NCBI GenBank assembly: GCA_000697455.1
Contig: JNET01032032.1
Coordinates: 1-10,965 of the forward strand
Reading direction: 5' to 3'
Length of the DNA: 10,965 bases
Source: Basidiobolus heterosporus B8920
Lineage: Eukaryota > Basidiobolomycota > Basidiobolomycetes > Basidiobolales > Basidiobolaceae
Within the stretch, counting starts at the first letter, position 1, and each line of letters starts with the position of its first letter. This document shows, piece by piece, positions 1 through 9,986 of this stretch. The notes under the pieces were generated by a model that was not told the origin of the DNA, made no database searches, and worked only from the letters and a program-made list of their open reading frames with translations. The translations under genes were made by a program, and so were the position numbers.

Positions 1-453
1 TTTTGAAATGACTCAAGTCAATATCCGGCAAAGGATTATGATTAATAATAGTACGAGAACCCTTCTCAGTTGAAATGATGTAAGAGGTAGGTGGATTCGC
101 ATTGTCAGTTCTCTTGCAGTAAGAGAAATCAATCTCATATGCGTTCAGATCTGCCAATAAAACTCTAACAAATATTTAGTCAATGGAAAACGTACACCTT
201 TCAAGAAAGCAACCTGTTACTTGTTATCCTGACTTTCCAGACTCGCTAGTGAGCCCATGAAGTGACAACTCCCTCGGCCTTGCGTTTGAAAGAGTTGCGA
301 GAGGACAACTAGAGTGTTGGGGGAATTCCCACCTCTTCGTTTCTCAACACTTTCGGTTCTCAGTTTACTGTCCTCTTCTGGATAGTAAGGTACTTCGAGG
401 ATGATATCCAAGTACACTGAGCCCACTGCCAAGATACGAGGATTGGAAGACAT
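1..453 (-). CDS. PfkB-family sugar kinase, ketohexokinase-like (5' part; gene continues past left edge)
   Basis: Likely ATP-dependent cytosolic sugar kinase of the ribokinase/PfkB fold. The ATG is at 453-451. Exon 1 is 221-453, the intron is 165-220 (56 nt, donor AA|gtaaca, acceptor ttgttag), and exon 2 runs from 164 through position 1, giving about 132 visible residues. What is seen: an N-terminal strand ILAVGSVYLDIILEVP, the PfkB Gly-Gly motif RRGGNSPNTLVVLSQL (about residues 39-54), then LLADLNAYEIDFSYCKR and, after the junction, PPTSYII...GSRTIINHNPLPDI, which is the lid/substrate region typical of ketohexokinase-like members. The intron keeps VLLADLNAYEID in frame, which fixes the acceptor. 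The catalytic GAGD motif and the C-terminal half lie outside the window. It is divergent from VPS5 across 396 bp. The PfkB assignment is firm; the exact sugar (fructose or another) cannot be decided here. Confidence 0.88.
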
Positions 454-849
454 TGCAAGTGTGTGGGTGTCAGTCGATTTTACGAGATATTTTAACCAAG
501 TGGCTTATTCGATTACTTAGACTTCATAGGCTGACTAGTAACAATTCACGTATAGAAAATCGTCCACTTAGTAGCCATATTCATTCGCAGATTCATTCGT
601 TCGAGGTGGACGATGCGAGCTATGTGGGTAATCGATGAGCCATTATCAATGAGCCATTTCGACCGAGTACTTATTGAAAAGATTCCTAGTATCATTGGTT
701 ATCTACTTGGAGCAGTCTTGACAAGATATAAGGCAAATTATTGTGCTAACTACTAGTTTTTCATTGCTTTATACCTGAACACATTTATAACAGGAGATCC
801 TCCACTAAAGTAAACTGTTCCTTTTCACTTCATAAACCACATATTTTCA
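454..849. promoter_or_regulatory. Shared divergent promoter region between the sugar kinase and VPS5
   Basis: This 396-bp gap separates two head-to-head start codons and holds no convincing gene; the open frame at 453-638 on the plus strand has no recognisable protein features. Visible sites are a TATA-like TTTATAA at 784-790, about 60 bp before the VPS5 ATG; an inverted CCAAT box (ATTGG) at 694-698; and a short direct repeat, ATGAGCCATT, at 635-644 and 649-658 (period 14). The roles are inferred from position only. Confidence 0.5.
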
Positions 850-3360
850 ATGAGTGATAAGCAGATTTACGACGACTTTGCTGACCTAATCCCCTCACAA
901 GATGGCCTTTCGATTAAATACGAAGAGGCAAATCCATTTGCTGATGTGTTTACCTCTTTATCTTCATCCAGTCGTCGAGCCAGCGAGTCCTATCCCCCAG
1001 CTGAACTCGTTGATCCTCACCAGGAAGACCATATTCAGAGTTCCTTTTCTAATTTGAATCTTGATGTCGATGATGAAATTCCAGATGGTCTTGCAGGCTT
1101 TATTTCTAGTCCACTTGAGGAGTCAGGTAAAGAGGCCGCCTTCTCTCCAATAACATTCAGCAAAGAGCAGGAGCTCCCTGAGGCTACTTCTCTTGACGAA
1201 AACTTCTCAGAAGTAAATGTTACGTTTGATACACCACTTCATATGAATCCTTCTTCTACAGAAGATGTTGAGGAAAAACCCTATGGTTTTCTTCCCAGTT
1301 CGCAGGAGTACCACACTTCCTCGTCAACCACACACTTTAAAACTAGTATTCGCGAGCCAACTTTCAACATCTTAGATGCTCAGGAATTTTCTCCTAAAAT
1401 AATTCCTGCCCCTCGTGAGATAATCAAGGAAGCACCCGCCAAGCCCATTCCCCAGGTAGAGCCTGAACCAGTTTTGGCGGAAGTACCCATACTACAGCCA
1501 CCATCACAATCACAACCACAACAGGTGGTTGTAGATGATCAAAACAAGGTAATTACAGCATCGTTGCTGTATCGATTCTGAAATATTTCTTAAAACAAAG
1601 TACAGAATGTAGAGAAATTCGAGATATCTGTTTGTGAGCCACAGAAAGTTGGGGATCCTATTAACGCGTACATCGTTTACAAAGTCAAAACCAACGTATT
1701 TATCTTCAGAGTAATCTTTAGGCTGAACTGGCATTGATGTCGCACATTCACTTGATATTATTAGACTTCATCGCCCCTCTTTAAACGCTCTGATTTATCA
1801 GTTACTCGTAGATACCGAGACTTCTTGTGGCTCTACAATCAATTAGTGAATAGCCACCCTGGAGTCATTGTTCCACCGGTCCCGGAGAAACATGCTCTGG
1901 GTAAGCTATATGGAACACATCCATATATTATCATCGTACTATGGCGTCCGTACGTGATTGTTCATAGAATTGGCGATTTCTAGGTAGATTCCAAGATGAG
2001 TTCATCGAAACCCGTAGGGCAGCACTGGAGAAGTGCCTACGCAAGATTGCTGCACATCCCCAGCTAAGTAAAGACCCAGATCTTGCAGTATTCTTAGAGT
2101 CGGAAAACCTTAGCACTGAGGTAGAGAACGTTCCATTGATTGAAAGTTGAAAGGAGACATTAACAAAACCCCTTTAGATTAAGGAACGGAAAAGCGCCAA
2201 CTCTAAGGGATTGATGAAAGCATTTGGTAATGCAGTTTCCAGTGCGACCAATTTCTCGAAATTCGTGGAGACCGACGAGGTATCTAGGCTCTATTTCAGT
2301 TTTGACAAATCCTTATCTCACGCGGCCGTTCCTAGTGGTTTGAGAATAAGCGTACACAGGTAGAGACGCTCGAAGGCCAGCTCAAGCCACTGCTGAAGGC
2401 GTTCGAGAATTTTATCAAGCACAGGAAAGGTTGGTACCCAGACAGTATGCCTTTGATAAGCAGCCACTGACACTTCTGTAACATTCTAGAGCTTGGAGGG
2501 GCTCATCTCGAGTTTGGAGAGGGTATCGACCACTTGGCCAATGCTGAGCCAAACCAACCACTTACCGACAATTTGATGACTTTGTCCAAATTACAGAAGA
2601 AGATCAAGGAAATTCAAGACAAGCAGGTCAGTCTGAAACTCGATGTCCCGTGGGAACACCAGCTTTGTTGTATTGACTCGTCGATTGCAGGCAACACAAG
2701 ATAACCACACATTTGAGAGCACCCTGGATGAATACCTTCGGACGATAGGCTCCATAAAGGCAAGCATCTATGACTATCTAATCACACGCCCTAATCACGC
2801 GCCCAGTTATTTATATTTCGCCAACAGCTTGCTTTTAACGCCAGAGTCAAATCCTACCAAAGCTGGCACAATAGCATTGCTGACTTCAACAAGAAAAGAG
2901 CGCAGTTAGAAAAGCTACGCAGTCAGTCACAGACAAAACAAGAGCGTCTCTCACAGTTAGCCTATGAAACCACTGAGGTATTCATTTCTATCTAGTCCAG
3001 GAAGTGAGCCTGTAGATTTATCGGTTGTGACTTTAGGCGGAAGGCAAAGTCGAGGAAGAGAAAAAGAAATTCTCAGAGATTACCAGCACCTTGAAACAGG
3101 AGCTAGTTCGCTTCGATGAGGAAAAGGTACGGGACTTTAAGGAGTCTCTTGAGGAATACCTGAGATCTATTATCTCTACCCAAATGGAGGTAAGCTACTT
3201 ACTGTTATTGTTGTTGTTGCTTGTTGTCAAGCAGCACTAACGGGTGACTCTCCAGCTCATTTCTCTCTGGGAGGCATATCTGGCGAGCACGAACGAAGCG
3301 CAACAGCAACTGCTGGATCATGGTGAACAGGACGCGGATACCGGCTCCATCAAAGAATGA
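850..3360 (+). CDS. VPS5: VPS5-type sorting nexin (PX-BAR), retromer membrane-coat subunit; 11 exons, 623 aa
   Basis: Expected to act with a Vps17-like partner as the membrane-bending half of retromer, recycling cargo receptors from endosomes to the Golgi. Exons: 850-1548, 1606-1695, 1765-1900, 1984-2120, 2178-2279, 2336-2429, 2490-2626, 2691-2759, 2828-2977, 3037-3189, 3256-3360 (1872 nt, in phase throughout). Residues 1-233 are acidic, Ser/Pro-rich and probably disordered, with NPFADVF near the start. The PX domain spans about 237-353: KFEISVCEPQKVGDPINAYI, the phosphoinositide-binding RRYRDF (278-283) and PPVPEK (300-305), then DEFIETRRAALEKCLRKIAA. The BAR region, about 385-615, includes DEWFENKRTQVETLEGQLK, STLDEYLRTIGSIK, ARVKSYQSW and EEKVRDFKESLEEYL. 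Intron 5 is set by the WFE motif, and intron 8 is GC-AG. The length matches fungal Vps5 rather than a single-PX nexin. An SNX1/2-like label would mean the same thing. Confidence 0.95.
2760..2827 (+). other. GC-AG intron (VPS5 intron 8)
   Basis: The junction after ...GSIK reads AAG|GCAAGC and the intron ends CCAACAG, 68 nt long, with a CTAAT branch-like site in the middle. Splicing here joins SIK to LAFNARVKSYQSW in frame, the form expected in the Vps5 BAR domain. The only GT in the stretch is in CCCAGTTATT. It would leave a 39-nt intron and insert about ten unrelated residues. The donor matches the tight consensus known for GC-AG introns. Confidence 0.85.
3204..3227 (+). repeat. Imperfect TTG trinucleotide run in VPS5 intron 10
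   Basis: A short, imperfect run of GTT/TTG triplets sits inside the 66-nt intron 3190-3255. It is non-coding on the sense strand and probably a length-variable microsatellite. Confidence 0.6.
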
Positions 3361-3419
3361 ACTATTTCCGATACTTTTCCACATCCGATGTTGATCTGAT
3401 TTTCCCTGATTAGGATCCA

Positions 3420-3425
3420 AATAAA
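3420..3425 (+). terminator. Probable VPS5 poly(A) signal
   Basis: AATAAA lies 60 bp after the VPS5 stop codon, within an A-rich stretch. It is the only canonical signal in the 175-bp gap before the borealin start. Confidence 0.6.
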
Positions 3426-3535
3426 AACAAATAAACAGTATGTTAATCGATGATAGGCCCAGCCCTATACCATTCATTCGGCGTCCCTCTCTTTTCCTCG
3501 TAGTTGCATTCATTCCGCATCCACTCTTAGAGACC

Positions 3536-4207
3536 ATGGAGGTTCCTTCTAGTGGTAAGCCTTGTCTATCACCTGAAGAAAAATCCCAACTTATTAAACA
3601 ACTAGAAGATGAAGGTAATTCCTGACTTTTCGAGAGAGAGATCCGTAAATTCCGCACTAACACTCGTTCTTTCTTAGTGCAGAAACGTAGTAATAAGCTG
3701 GTCCTTTCCACCGGACAATTATGCACATCGCTGTTGTTTTTAGGAGAACTTGAGATCAATAAAGTACCCAAAAATGTGCGTGCACTCTCCATCAAAGAAT
3801 TCCTTTCCATCAAAGCAACCTCAAACCCCTCACTATCCCAAACCTCAAAAGAAGTGTCTGAACCTTCAATAGAGCAAGTAAAGATCCCCACAACGAAGAG
3901 TAAACGAAAAATATCCGTAGGTAAGAAGGCTTCTACTGGAGAAGATGCCGAACCTCTACGTCGCTCCAAACGTAACAGAAAGCCTGTTGAAAACGGGACG
4001 AATCAAACCACGAAGACGACTCCACCAAAGGGAGTCGCGAAGCCTATTCTCTCTGTGCCCCTTGGAAGTGGAGATGTGCTAGAGTTAGACCCTTCTCAGT
4101 CACCCACCGCTCTCCGAAACTTGAACTCGGACGCAAAAAAACAACTCGCAGAGAGATTAGCAGCTCTTCAAAGCCAATTAAATCGGTTTATGTCGGTCAT
4201 CAATTGA
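3536..4207 (+). CDS. NBL1: Borealin / Nbl1 homologue with N- and C-terminal borealin regions; 2 exons, 202 aa
   Basis: Predicted scaffold of the chromosomal passenger complex, which binds survivin and INCENP homologues to place Aurora kinase on centromeres and the spindle midzone. Exons are 3536-3614 and 3678-4207; the intron is 3615-3677 (63 nt, GAAG|gtaatt, CTAAC branch, ttcttag) and is spanned by GAA-G|TG (E-V). Residues about 11-70 fit the Nbl1/borealin N-terminal helix: LSPEEKSQLIKQLEDEVQKR, then ELEINKVPKNVRALSIKEFL. The middle is basic and probably disordered (KSKRKIS; LRRSKRNRKP). Residues about 150-202, VPLGSGDVLEL...LNSDAKKQLAERLAALQSQL, resemble the C-terminal dimerisation region of animal borealin. 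The start was chosen for its Kozak-like GACCATGG. An in-frame ATG at 3440 would add 32 hydrophobic residues unlike the family and lies only 15 bp after the VPS5 poly(A) signal. The assignment rests on recognised motifs, not a search. Confidence 0.83.
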
Positions 4208-4303
4208 GGGGTTTCTCATTTCTTTCAGTGTAAATACTTACTCCACGTTTACTCCACACTCACCTATACCTTCCGTTGATAAAAATTTTGTAGTGCTTTG
4301 CTC

Positions 4304-4309
4304 AATAAA
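4304..4309 (+). terminator. Probable borealin poly(A) signal
   Basis: AATAAA on the plus strand, 97 bp after the borealin stop. Cleavage would fall at about 4320-4340, inside the LTN1 3' untranslated region on the other strand. Confidence 0.65.
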
Positions 4310-4343
4310 TTACTGACACATTTGCCGTGTTACTCAACCAAAG

Positions 4344-4349
4344 TTTATT
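4344..4349 (-). terminator. Probable LTN1 poly(A) signal
   Basis: AATAAA read on the minus strand (TTTATT on plus), 28 bp beyond the LTN1 stop codon. It lies only 34 bp from the opposing borealin signal. Confidence 0.65.
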
Positions 4350-4377
4350 GGTACTTCAATTAATTTAAAATGTACAG

Positions 4378-7300
4378 TTAGAATAAATTCCGGCAAAGTG
4401 GGCAAGTGGATTGATTGCTAGTACGGAACCATTTAAATAGACATGCAGAATGGAATTTGTTCTTGCACGTCTTGCACTGTCGAGTTGGCAATGAACGGTC
4501 AATCACCCCTACTACCGAGTAACAGATCGTACAATCCTCCACTCCCTCGAAATGTAACGAGATGTTTCTCTTCAATAAGGTTAACGCGTCTAGAATGGTG
4601 CCGTTTTGTGAAACGATCACGGAGGTGACTGCTAGTAACCAGCTTCTCCATCTAGCCTCGGTGACTGCTACCCTGCGAGTGCCTTCAACATCCACCTGCC
4701 GTAATGGGAAGTTGGTTGGGAGTCGTATCACCATCTCCAAAGCGGTGTCGTCGATCTTGTAGGTGGCAGTAACATCGTTGGTTCTGCTGATCTTGATACT
4801 CATATTATCGTCTTCCAGCTGCGACTTCACATCCTCTCTTTGGATCTGATGCAACTCCTCTTGAATGATCATTTCACTGAAGTACTTCTCGGTGTAGGTG
4901 TCTACCGACAGATTCAGTTGACGATTTCTGGACTCAATCCACCAACTCCGGACCAAGGAAGGAGTGCACATCAAGGTTCGGAAGTAGATGTGGCCAGCAA
5001 ACAATGGCAGTGCGAACTCATGCTGGTAATCTAGTCCCTGTACCTCGAAGCTATCCACCTGCCACTTGCTTAGATCAAACGGAATGTTCCCGTTCAATCC
5101 CAGCAATTCGAATATCACCGCCAATAGCTTGGGCAGTGCATCAATCTCCTTTAGCTGGTCGACATGGTGTGACTTGACTTTGAAGCTGGCTTCTTCGAAA
5201 TGGTCATACATATTCATCCATGCAAGCAGGTATTCAAAGATATGTGCAACGTGCTCCTCGTTAAAATAAGAAGCAACGTCGGGCGGGTTAGTCAAGTATC
5301 CGAGTAGAGGGGTTGGTAGTTTGGCTGGGGCCAGTTCGTTGTCGACGTCCAACTCTAGATTGACCGAGGTCTCTCTGACGTTCTCAAGAGTGACTAGGCG
5401 CAGGCTATGGTAGGCAAGCTTTTGAATGGACTCATGTGGCACTCGAAGAAGGGAGTACAGCTTTTCATTGGATACAGATAACAGCAGTTCTTGAGGAATC
5501 CCCATTCCGATCTCCGACATGATTTCGAGGTATTTGGAGATGGCTGCTGTAGGTATACCAACATCTAGTTGAATCAAGAGCTCTAGCACGTTCGAGTATA
5601 GCGTGGGGTGCACAGCTTCCCATGCCTCATTTAAGTTTGGATATTCATCCGACATGTCTTGAAGAATCGAAATCAGCTTCAAGGAGTAATACTTGAGTGC
5701 TAAATCTCTGGGATCTTTGTCAGAGCCGTGCTGTTATATATAAGAAAGTTTAGATGATAGCAAGAAGCGAATATTACTCATGAAACTAACCGTTATCCAT
5801 TGACTACAGAGTTCCAGTATGGAGGTCCACACAGGTACCGTGACCTCCAGAAGTTGTGGCACCATGTAGCCAAGGAGCTGAACAACAACTGTACCGGGGC
5901 AGGTGGAGTTCTCATGGTGCTGAGTGAGTACTTTGAGGGTGTTAGTAAGAACATGCTGAGGGATTGTGACTTGACTGTTCATTGCAATAGTCAATAGAGA
6001 GACTACGCAGGGATTCAGTGAAGTGCAAAGTTGTTCATTCAAGTCAATGATGATCTTTCGAATGCTGCTAGAGCGAGTTAGAATGGGCGACAATCCTTGG
6101 AGTACGGCTAGTTTGGTGTTCACATGGAGCTGGAAGTCTTCAGTACCCTGAATCATATTGAGCCAAGCGTCAATCGATGGCTGAGGCAACTCAATATAAT
6201 TCAAGAGCATGTTCAAGGTTCGTTCTAACGCCTTCGCCCACTGAGGGCTTCCTGACTGGTGACTCCTTTCCAATGCTGAATACACTAGAACTCCCAAGGG
6301 CTCCAACGAAATGCCGTCTGAAGAGCCTCTAATCAGAGCTTTGTTGATGTCCTCAACCCACTTGGTTTCTTTGGCAGACTCAAGGTCTACACACTTCATG
6401 AACTCCTTCAAGATAGCCGAGATATCCTCAACGAGCCCGTGGAAGGCATACACATTTTCGGCAACGTGTGATTCACTGGTCCAAATCCGACGAGTGTCTT
6501 CGGGGTGAACATCAAATGATTGCTTGCAGAGCACTTGCACCATGATCATTTGGAGCAATAGCCAGATTCGGTTGTCACGGCTGGTTGGTTGGAGAATCAC
6601 TTCGTGGCCGATTTCTTTGCCAAGTTCTACGGTAAATAGTGCCATCCTGCCGTAAGTGCTGAGCCCATAGATGTCATACGCAGTCTCAGTACAGTCCAGA
6701 TGGTCAGACTTTGGCTCTATCAAGGTGTTGAGAAGGGGATCCATGATTCCCAGGGCCGGACTAATGGGGTTATTAACAAAAGTGCTGCTAAGGTCGATCC
6801 AGTAGGCTTCGTCAAGTAAAAGATTGTTGATCAAGGCATCAGGGTCTCCTCCAAAAATATCCCCCAGAATCTGAGTGGTTTTCTTCACAAAATCGTTAGG
6901 ACTGTCGGTGTGGCGTGGATCAAGCAAAGCTTTCTTGAGGCTTGAGATCATCAAGTCAGCCAATTGGCTACGAATTCTTGGTTCGTTTGTATCAACAATA
7001 GATCTCCAGCACTCGCTAGCGTGTTGCTGAATGGTTTGCACGTCTTCTTCACTCTGAGTGGCCAAATCGTGTTTCATGAACTGAGTACGGAATACATTGA
7101 TGATTAGAAGATTAAAGGAGTCGATGGACTTCTTCAAGAATTGTTCTTGACAGAAAGACTTGCTAAGGATTCTGAGGATGGTGCTTATAACCCTTCCTTC
7201 AGCTGGACTCGAAGTATGCTCTCCATGAATCTCGAACTCTGCGAACTCGTTCAATCTGTCGGAAGCCATGGCAATTACATCGGTCTGCTCGGTGTCTCCA

Positions 7301-9831
7301 ATATATTGCTCTAAAAATGGGTTCGTTTTAGCACGGCAATGTCCTGCAAATTAATTGGTTTGATAACTTACTTGGGTGTGTTAGGGAAACTGTCACTAAA
7401 ACTTCAATGGCAGTATCTAGCACTTGGTTACATTGGCCGTTCAAGAACCGTTGGAACGTATTCACTACAAATTGGGATAGCTTCTCCGAGCACACGGCGG
7501 TTTGCAGGCCAATCGTATCGGCCTTGGACATCAAGTCACCTAGTAGTGTTACTTTACGAGATTCGTCTTCGGATTCAAGTAATGTATCAACCAAATTGAT
7601 CCAATGCTGCTGGATAGTAGCCTTGGTGTCAGCTTCTGCCTCCTCAAGTCTTCTGATAAACATAGCGAAGGTGCTGCACAACACGGACGAGGTTTCGGTT
7701 TGTTTTAGAAGTAAACCTGGTAGATGTAGGGAAAAGAAGCTTTGAACATCGGCATCCAGCAAAGAGGCCGGTAATAGTTCCTGTACTATACTACAGCTCA
7801 TGTTGCACAAGGCTAAGCTATGCTTGGATTCTTGGGCTAGCATGTTATGGCTGCTCAATAAAACCTTCACCATTAAACTATCCATCAATTGAGATAAGTC
7901 ATCTGCGATTCTAGCTCTACGTGATAAGTCCAACAAAAGCTCAGCACTCCTGCTTGAAAAGGCCCCAAAGTCAGTCTTGTAATGTGCAGGAAGATCCTGG
8001 GCGGTGATGGTGCTAACGATCAGCTCATCTAAAAACTTCAACAGCTCACGCCCAAGCTCCTGAGTCTTGGGATTTGTATAGATCTTGACCAACAGGGCAG
8101 ACACACCAGGACACATATCACCAATCTGCTCCTGAGTTAAGTATCTGGTGATCAGCTCAGTTGCCTGCACTCGCACCAAGTAGTCCGCAACAGCCTTGTC
8201 AGTCTGCCCGAATCGTAGGATGAAATAGTAAAGGCATTCGCAGTAGGTATCCATGAACGTATTGAAATTCGCCTTTTCAATGTACCCACTCTGTAATGAT
8301 GCCCAAATACTACCAAACAGATCTTCAAAGAACTTTCCTGCGACAAGCTCCGAAGGCAAATGGGCCACGAGAGGAATCAAACTAGGGAAAGTAATGCTGA
8401 TCGACCCGTAGGCTCCGGCACGAAGGAAGGACCAGAGCTTGGGCAACATAGGCTTCTTGCGGCCTGCTAGAATCCAGGCTTGGGGGAATGCCTTGGTATA
8501 CAGTAAAATAGCATCCCACATTTCGGAGTGTGTAGCAGTGTCTTTATCCTGGAAAACCTTGGCCAGGAAAGCGGCGCTGCTCAGTTCCTGTCGTTCTTCC
8601 AATAGAACTGCATGATGGTGTTAGCGAAATGATGGCGTTGGGATTGTTGCGTATAACCAATTTTTACCTGGGGACTTGGTCACCGCCATTTTAATGAAAT
8701 GATAGCAGGACCGGCGGATTAGCGGGTTCTCGTGCGTGAAAAACTGCCACGTCTTTGTTGCGTCTAACAGATGCTTGTACTGCGACTGGCATTTCTCGAG
8801 ATCGGTTGGTAAAATGATTTCTAGATGGAGCAAGTCCGTCAGTGAATTATTCATAATCTCTTATTGCGATTGACCAACCTAAAAGATGTCCAAGGGAATA
8901 GAACGAGCTAGATATGACTCTTGCGTATTTTGAGGCTGCGTCCTCTTGGGAAGTGAATCGTGGATCGCCTTGATGGAATAATAGATGAGGTTACTTCAGG
9001 CTCATAAAATATAGGATAGATTCGGCAGTACTTAGGGTTTCTGGCGTCTTCTCCAGGATGTTCTCTGTTACATATTCTAATAAAGAGGTTTGGCAGAATC
9101 CAAACACTTCGCTATGCTTTGTGGGTGGAAAAGCGGTCTAGGTGAGTACAAGCAAAACGTTAGTTGTGCAATACTCTGTGACATTTCGAAATACATGTTA
9201 CCCACTTGAAAAGATTCCAAGGCTATTCTGGATACTTCTTTGCTGGGATCAAAGAAGGAACAAACCCAGGGTCCGATGAATTCTTTCAGAGTGGGCGCAA
9301 TTTTCTTCTTCAACTTCTGTATAAATATCAAATGAATCCCGTTGATGGCGGCACGAACCCGTCGGTCGATTTCGATGGAATTTTTCGAGTAGACCTTTGG
9401 CTATAGCAATGTTGATTGGTATGAACTCGCTTGATTAGCAAAAAAGGGTTATTGGTCTTACCCATGCTTGGAATGCTTCAACTAAAACCTCGACTTCGTT
9501 AGTCTTTACATAGGTTTCCAGATCCTCCAAGGCCTTTAATTTTGTGGTGGTGTCTCGTTTAGAAAGTCTTTTGAAAATCACACCAATCTCTCCACTTAGA
9601 AATTCCGGTTCGGGGCCGCTGTTGTCAGTCGAAAAGTGGCTGAAACCGATGTTAGTACCTGCTGGTAGATTACCAAAAGTCCCACTAATCGCTAGCTCAG
9701 CTGCACGACTAGAAAGAAAAAGTCAGAAGAAAGCTGGTTGCTCAGTAGTAAATGCTAGCATGACTTTACCTACTGCTTGTAGGCTTCAAATTTCCCTTCA
9801 CTCGTTGTACTTGTTTTCCTTTTTTAACCAT
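4378..9831 (-). CDS. LTN1: Listerin E3 ubiquitin ligase of ribosome quality control; 9 exons, 1653 aa
   Basis: Listerin joins the split 60S subunit in the RQC complex and ubiquitinates stalled nascent chains. Exons in gene order: 9770-9831, 9462-9708, 9206-9400, 9032-9137, 8879-8968, 8668-8820, 7372-8607, 5791-7310, 4378-5730 (4962 nt). Introns are 58-68 nt, all GT-AG. The N-terminus reads MVKKGKQVQRVKGNLKPTSS, then SSRAAELA, IFKRLSKRDTTTKLKAL and RRVRAAIN, the conserved listerin N-terminal region that contacts the 60S/Rqc2. A long alpha-helical HEAT-like array follows. An RWD-like region (about 1527-1602) precedes the RING at 1603-1653 (window 4381-4533). RING ligands are C1603, C1606, C1622, C1625, H1630, C1633, C1646, C1649 (C4HC3), all present, with the family's FHSACLFKWF core. 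Length is between yeast Rkr1/Ltn1 and human listerin. No frame break was seen. The ATG context, AGGATGG, is good. A 62-nt intron in the 5' leader (9834-9895) is possible but weak. Confidence 0.96.
7311..7371 (-). other. LTN1 intron 7 with two in-frame acceptors
   Basis: The donor is CCAA|gtaagt at 7371. Acceptor cccatttttag at 7311 gives a 61-nt intron, in line with the 58-68 nt of the other LTN1 introns. An upstream aatttgcag would give only 28 nt and add 11 residues in frame. I chose the longer intron because 28 nt is below what fungal spliceosomes normally use and leaves no room for a branch point. Confidence 0.75.
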
Positions 9832-9920
9832 CCTAAAAAATAAGTATAAACAGCGCTCAAGTGTTCCCACCTGCTTGAACTGTTGTAATCTCACATATTT
9901 TTATGAAAACGATATTGCGT

Positions 9921-9925
9921 ATTGG
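9921..9925 (-). promoter_or_regulatory. LTN1: CCAAT box upstream of LTN1
   Basis: CCAAT on the minus strand (ATTGG on plus), 90 bp before the LTN1 start codon, in the orientation of the gene. It is a possible HAP/NF-Y-type site, by position only. Confidence 0.35.
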
Positions 9926-9986
9926 ATGACTCTTGCCTTTTTAGGAAATCAAAGATTACTTCAGTGATCGGTTCAAAGTGTGAATC

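Noticed and set aside
132-234. An alternative kinase intron using donor gtcagg and acceptor ttggcag
   Set aside because: It keeps frame but removes VLLAD before LNAYEID, a helix present in the family; the 56-nt intron 165-220 preserves it.
453-638. A 61-codon plus-strand frame inside the divergent promoter
   Set aside because: No family features, starts opposite the kinase ATG and has a composition like random sequence.
3691-3742. A possible second intron in borealin between NKL and ELEIN
   Set aside because: The donor would be the poor gtcctt, and the spacing from the EVQKR helix to INKVP without splicing already fits the N-terminal borealin region.
3205-3969. A 254-codon open frame on the minus strand
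   Set aside because: It runs antisense through VPS5 exon 11, the intergenic gap and most of borealin, has no recognisable motif, and both sense-strand genes are well supported.
4840-5269. Several 60-70-codon plus-strand frames opposite LTN1 exon 9
   Set aside because: Shadows of the LTN1 coding strand; the opposite frame carries the listerin RING and helical repeats.
9544-9843. A 99-codon plus-strand frame opposite the LTN1 start
   Set aside because: It covers LTN1 exons 1-2 and intron 1 in antisense and shows no protein signature, while the minus strand matches the listerin N-terminus.
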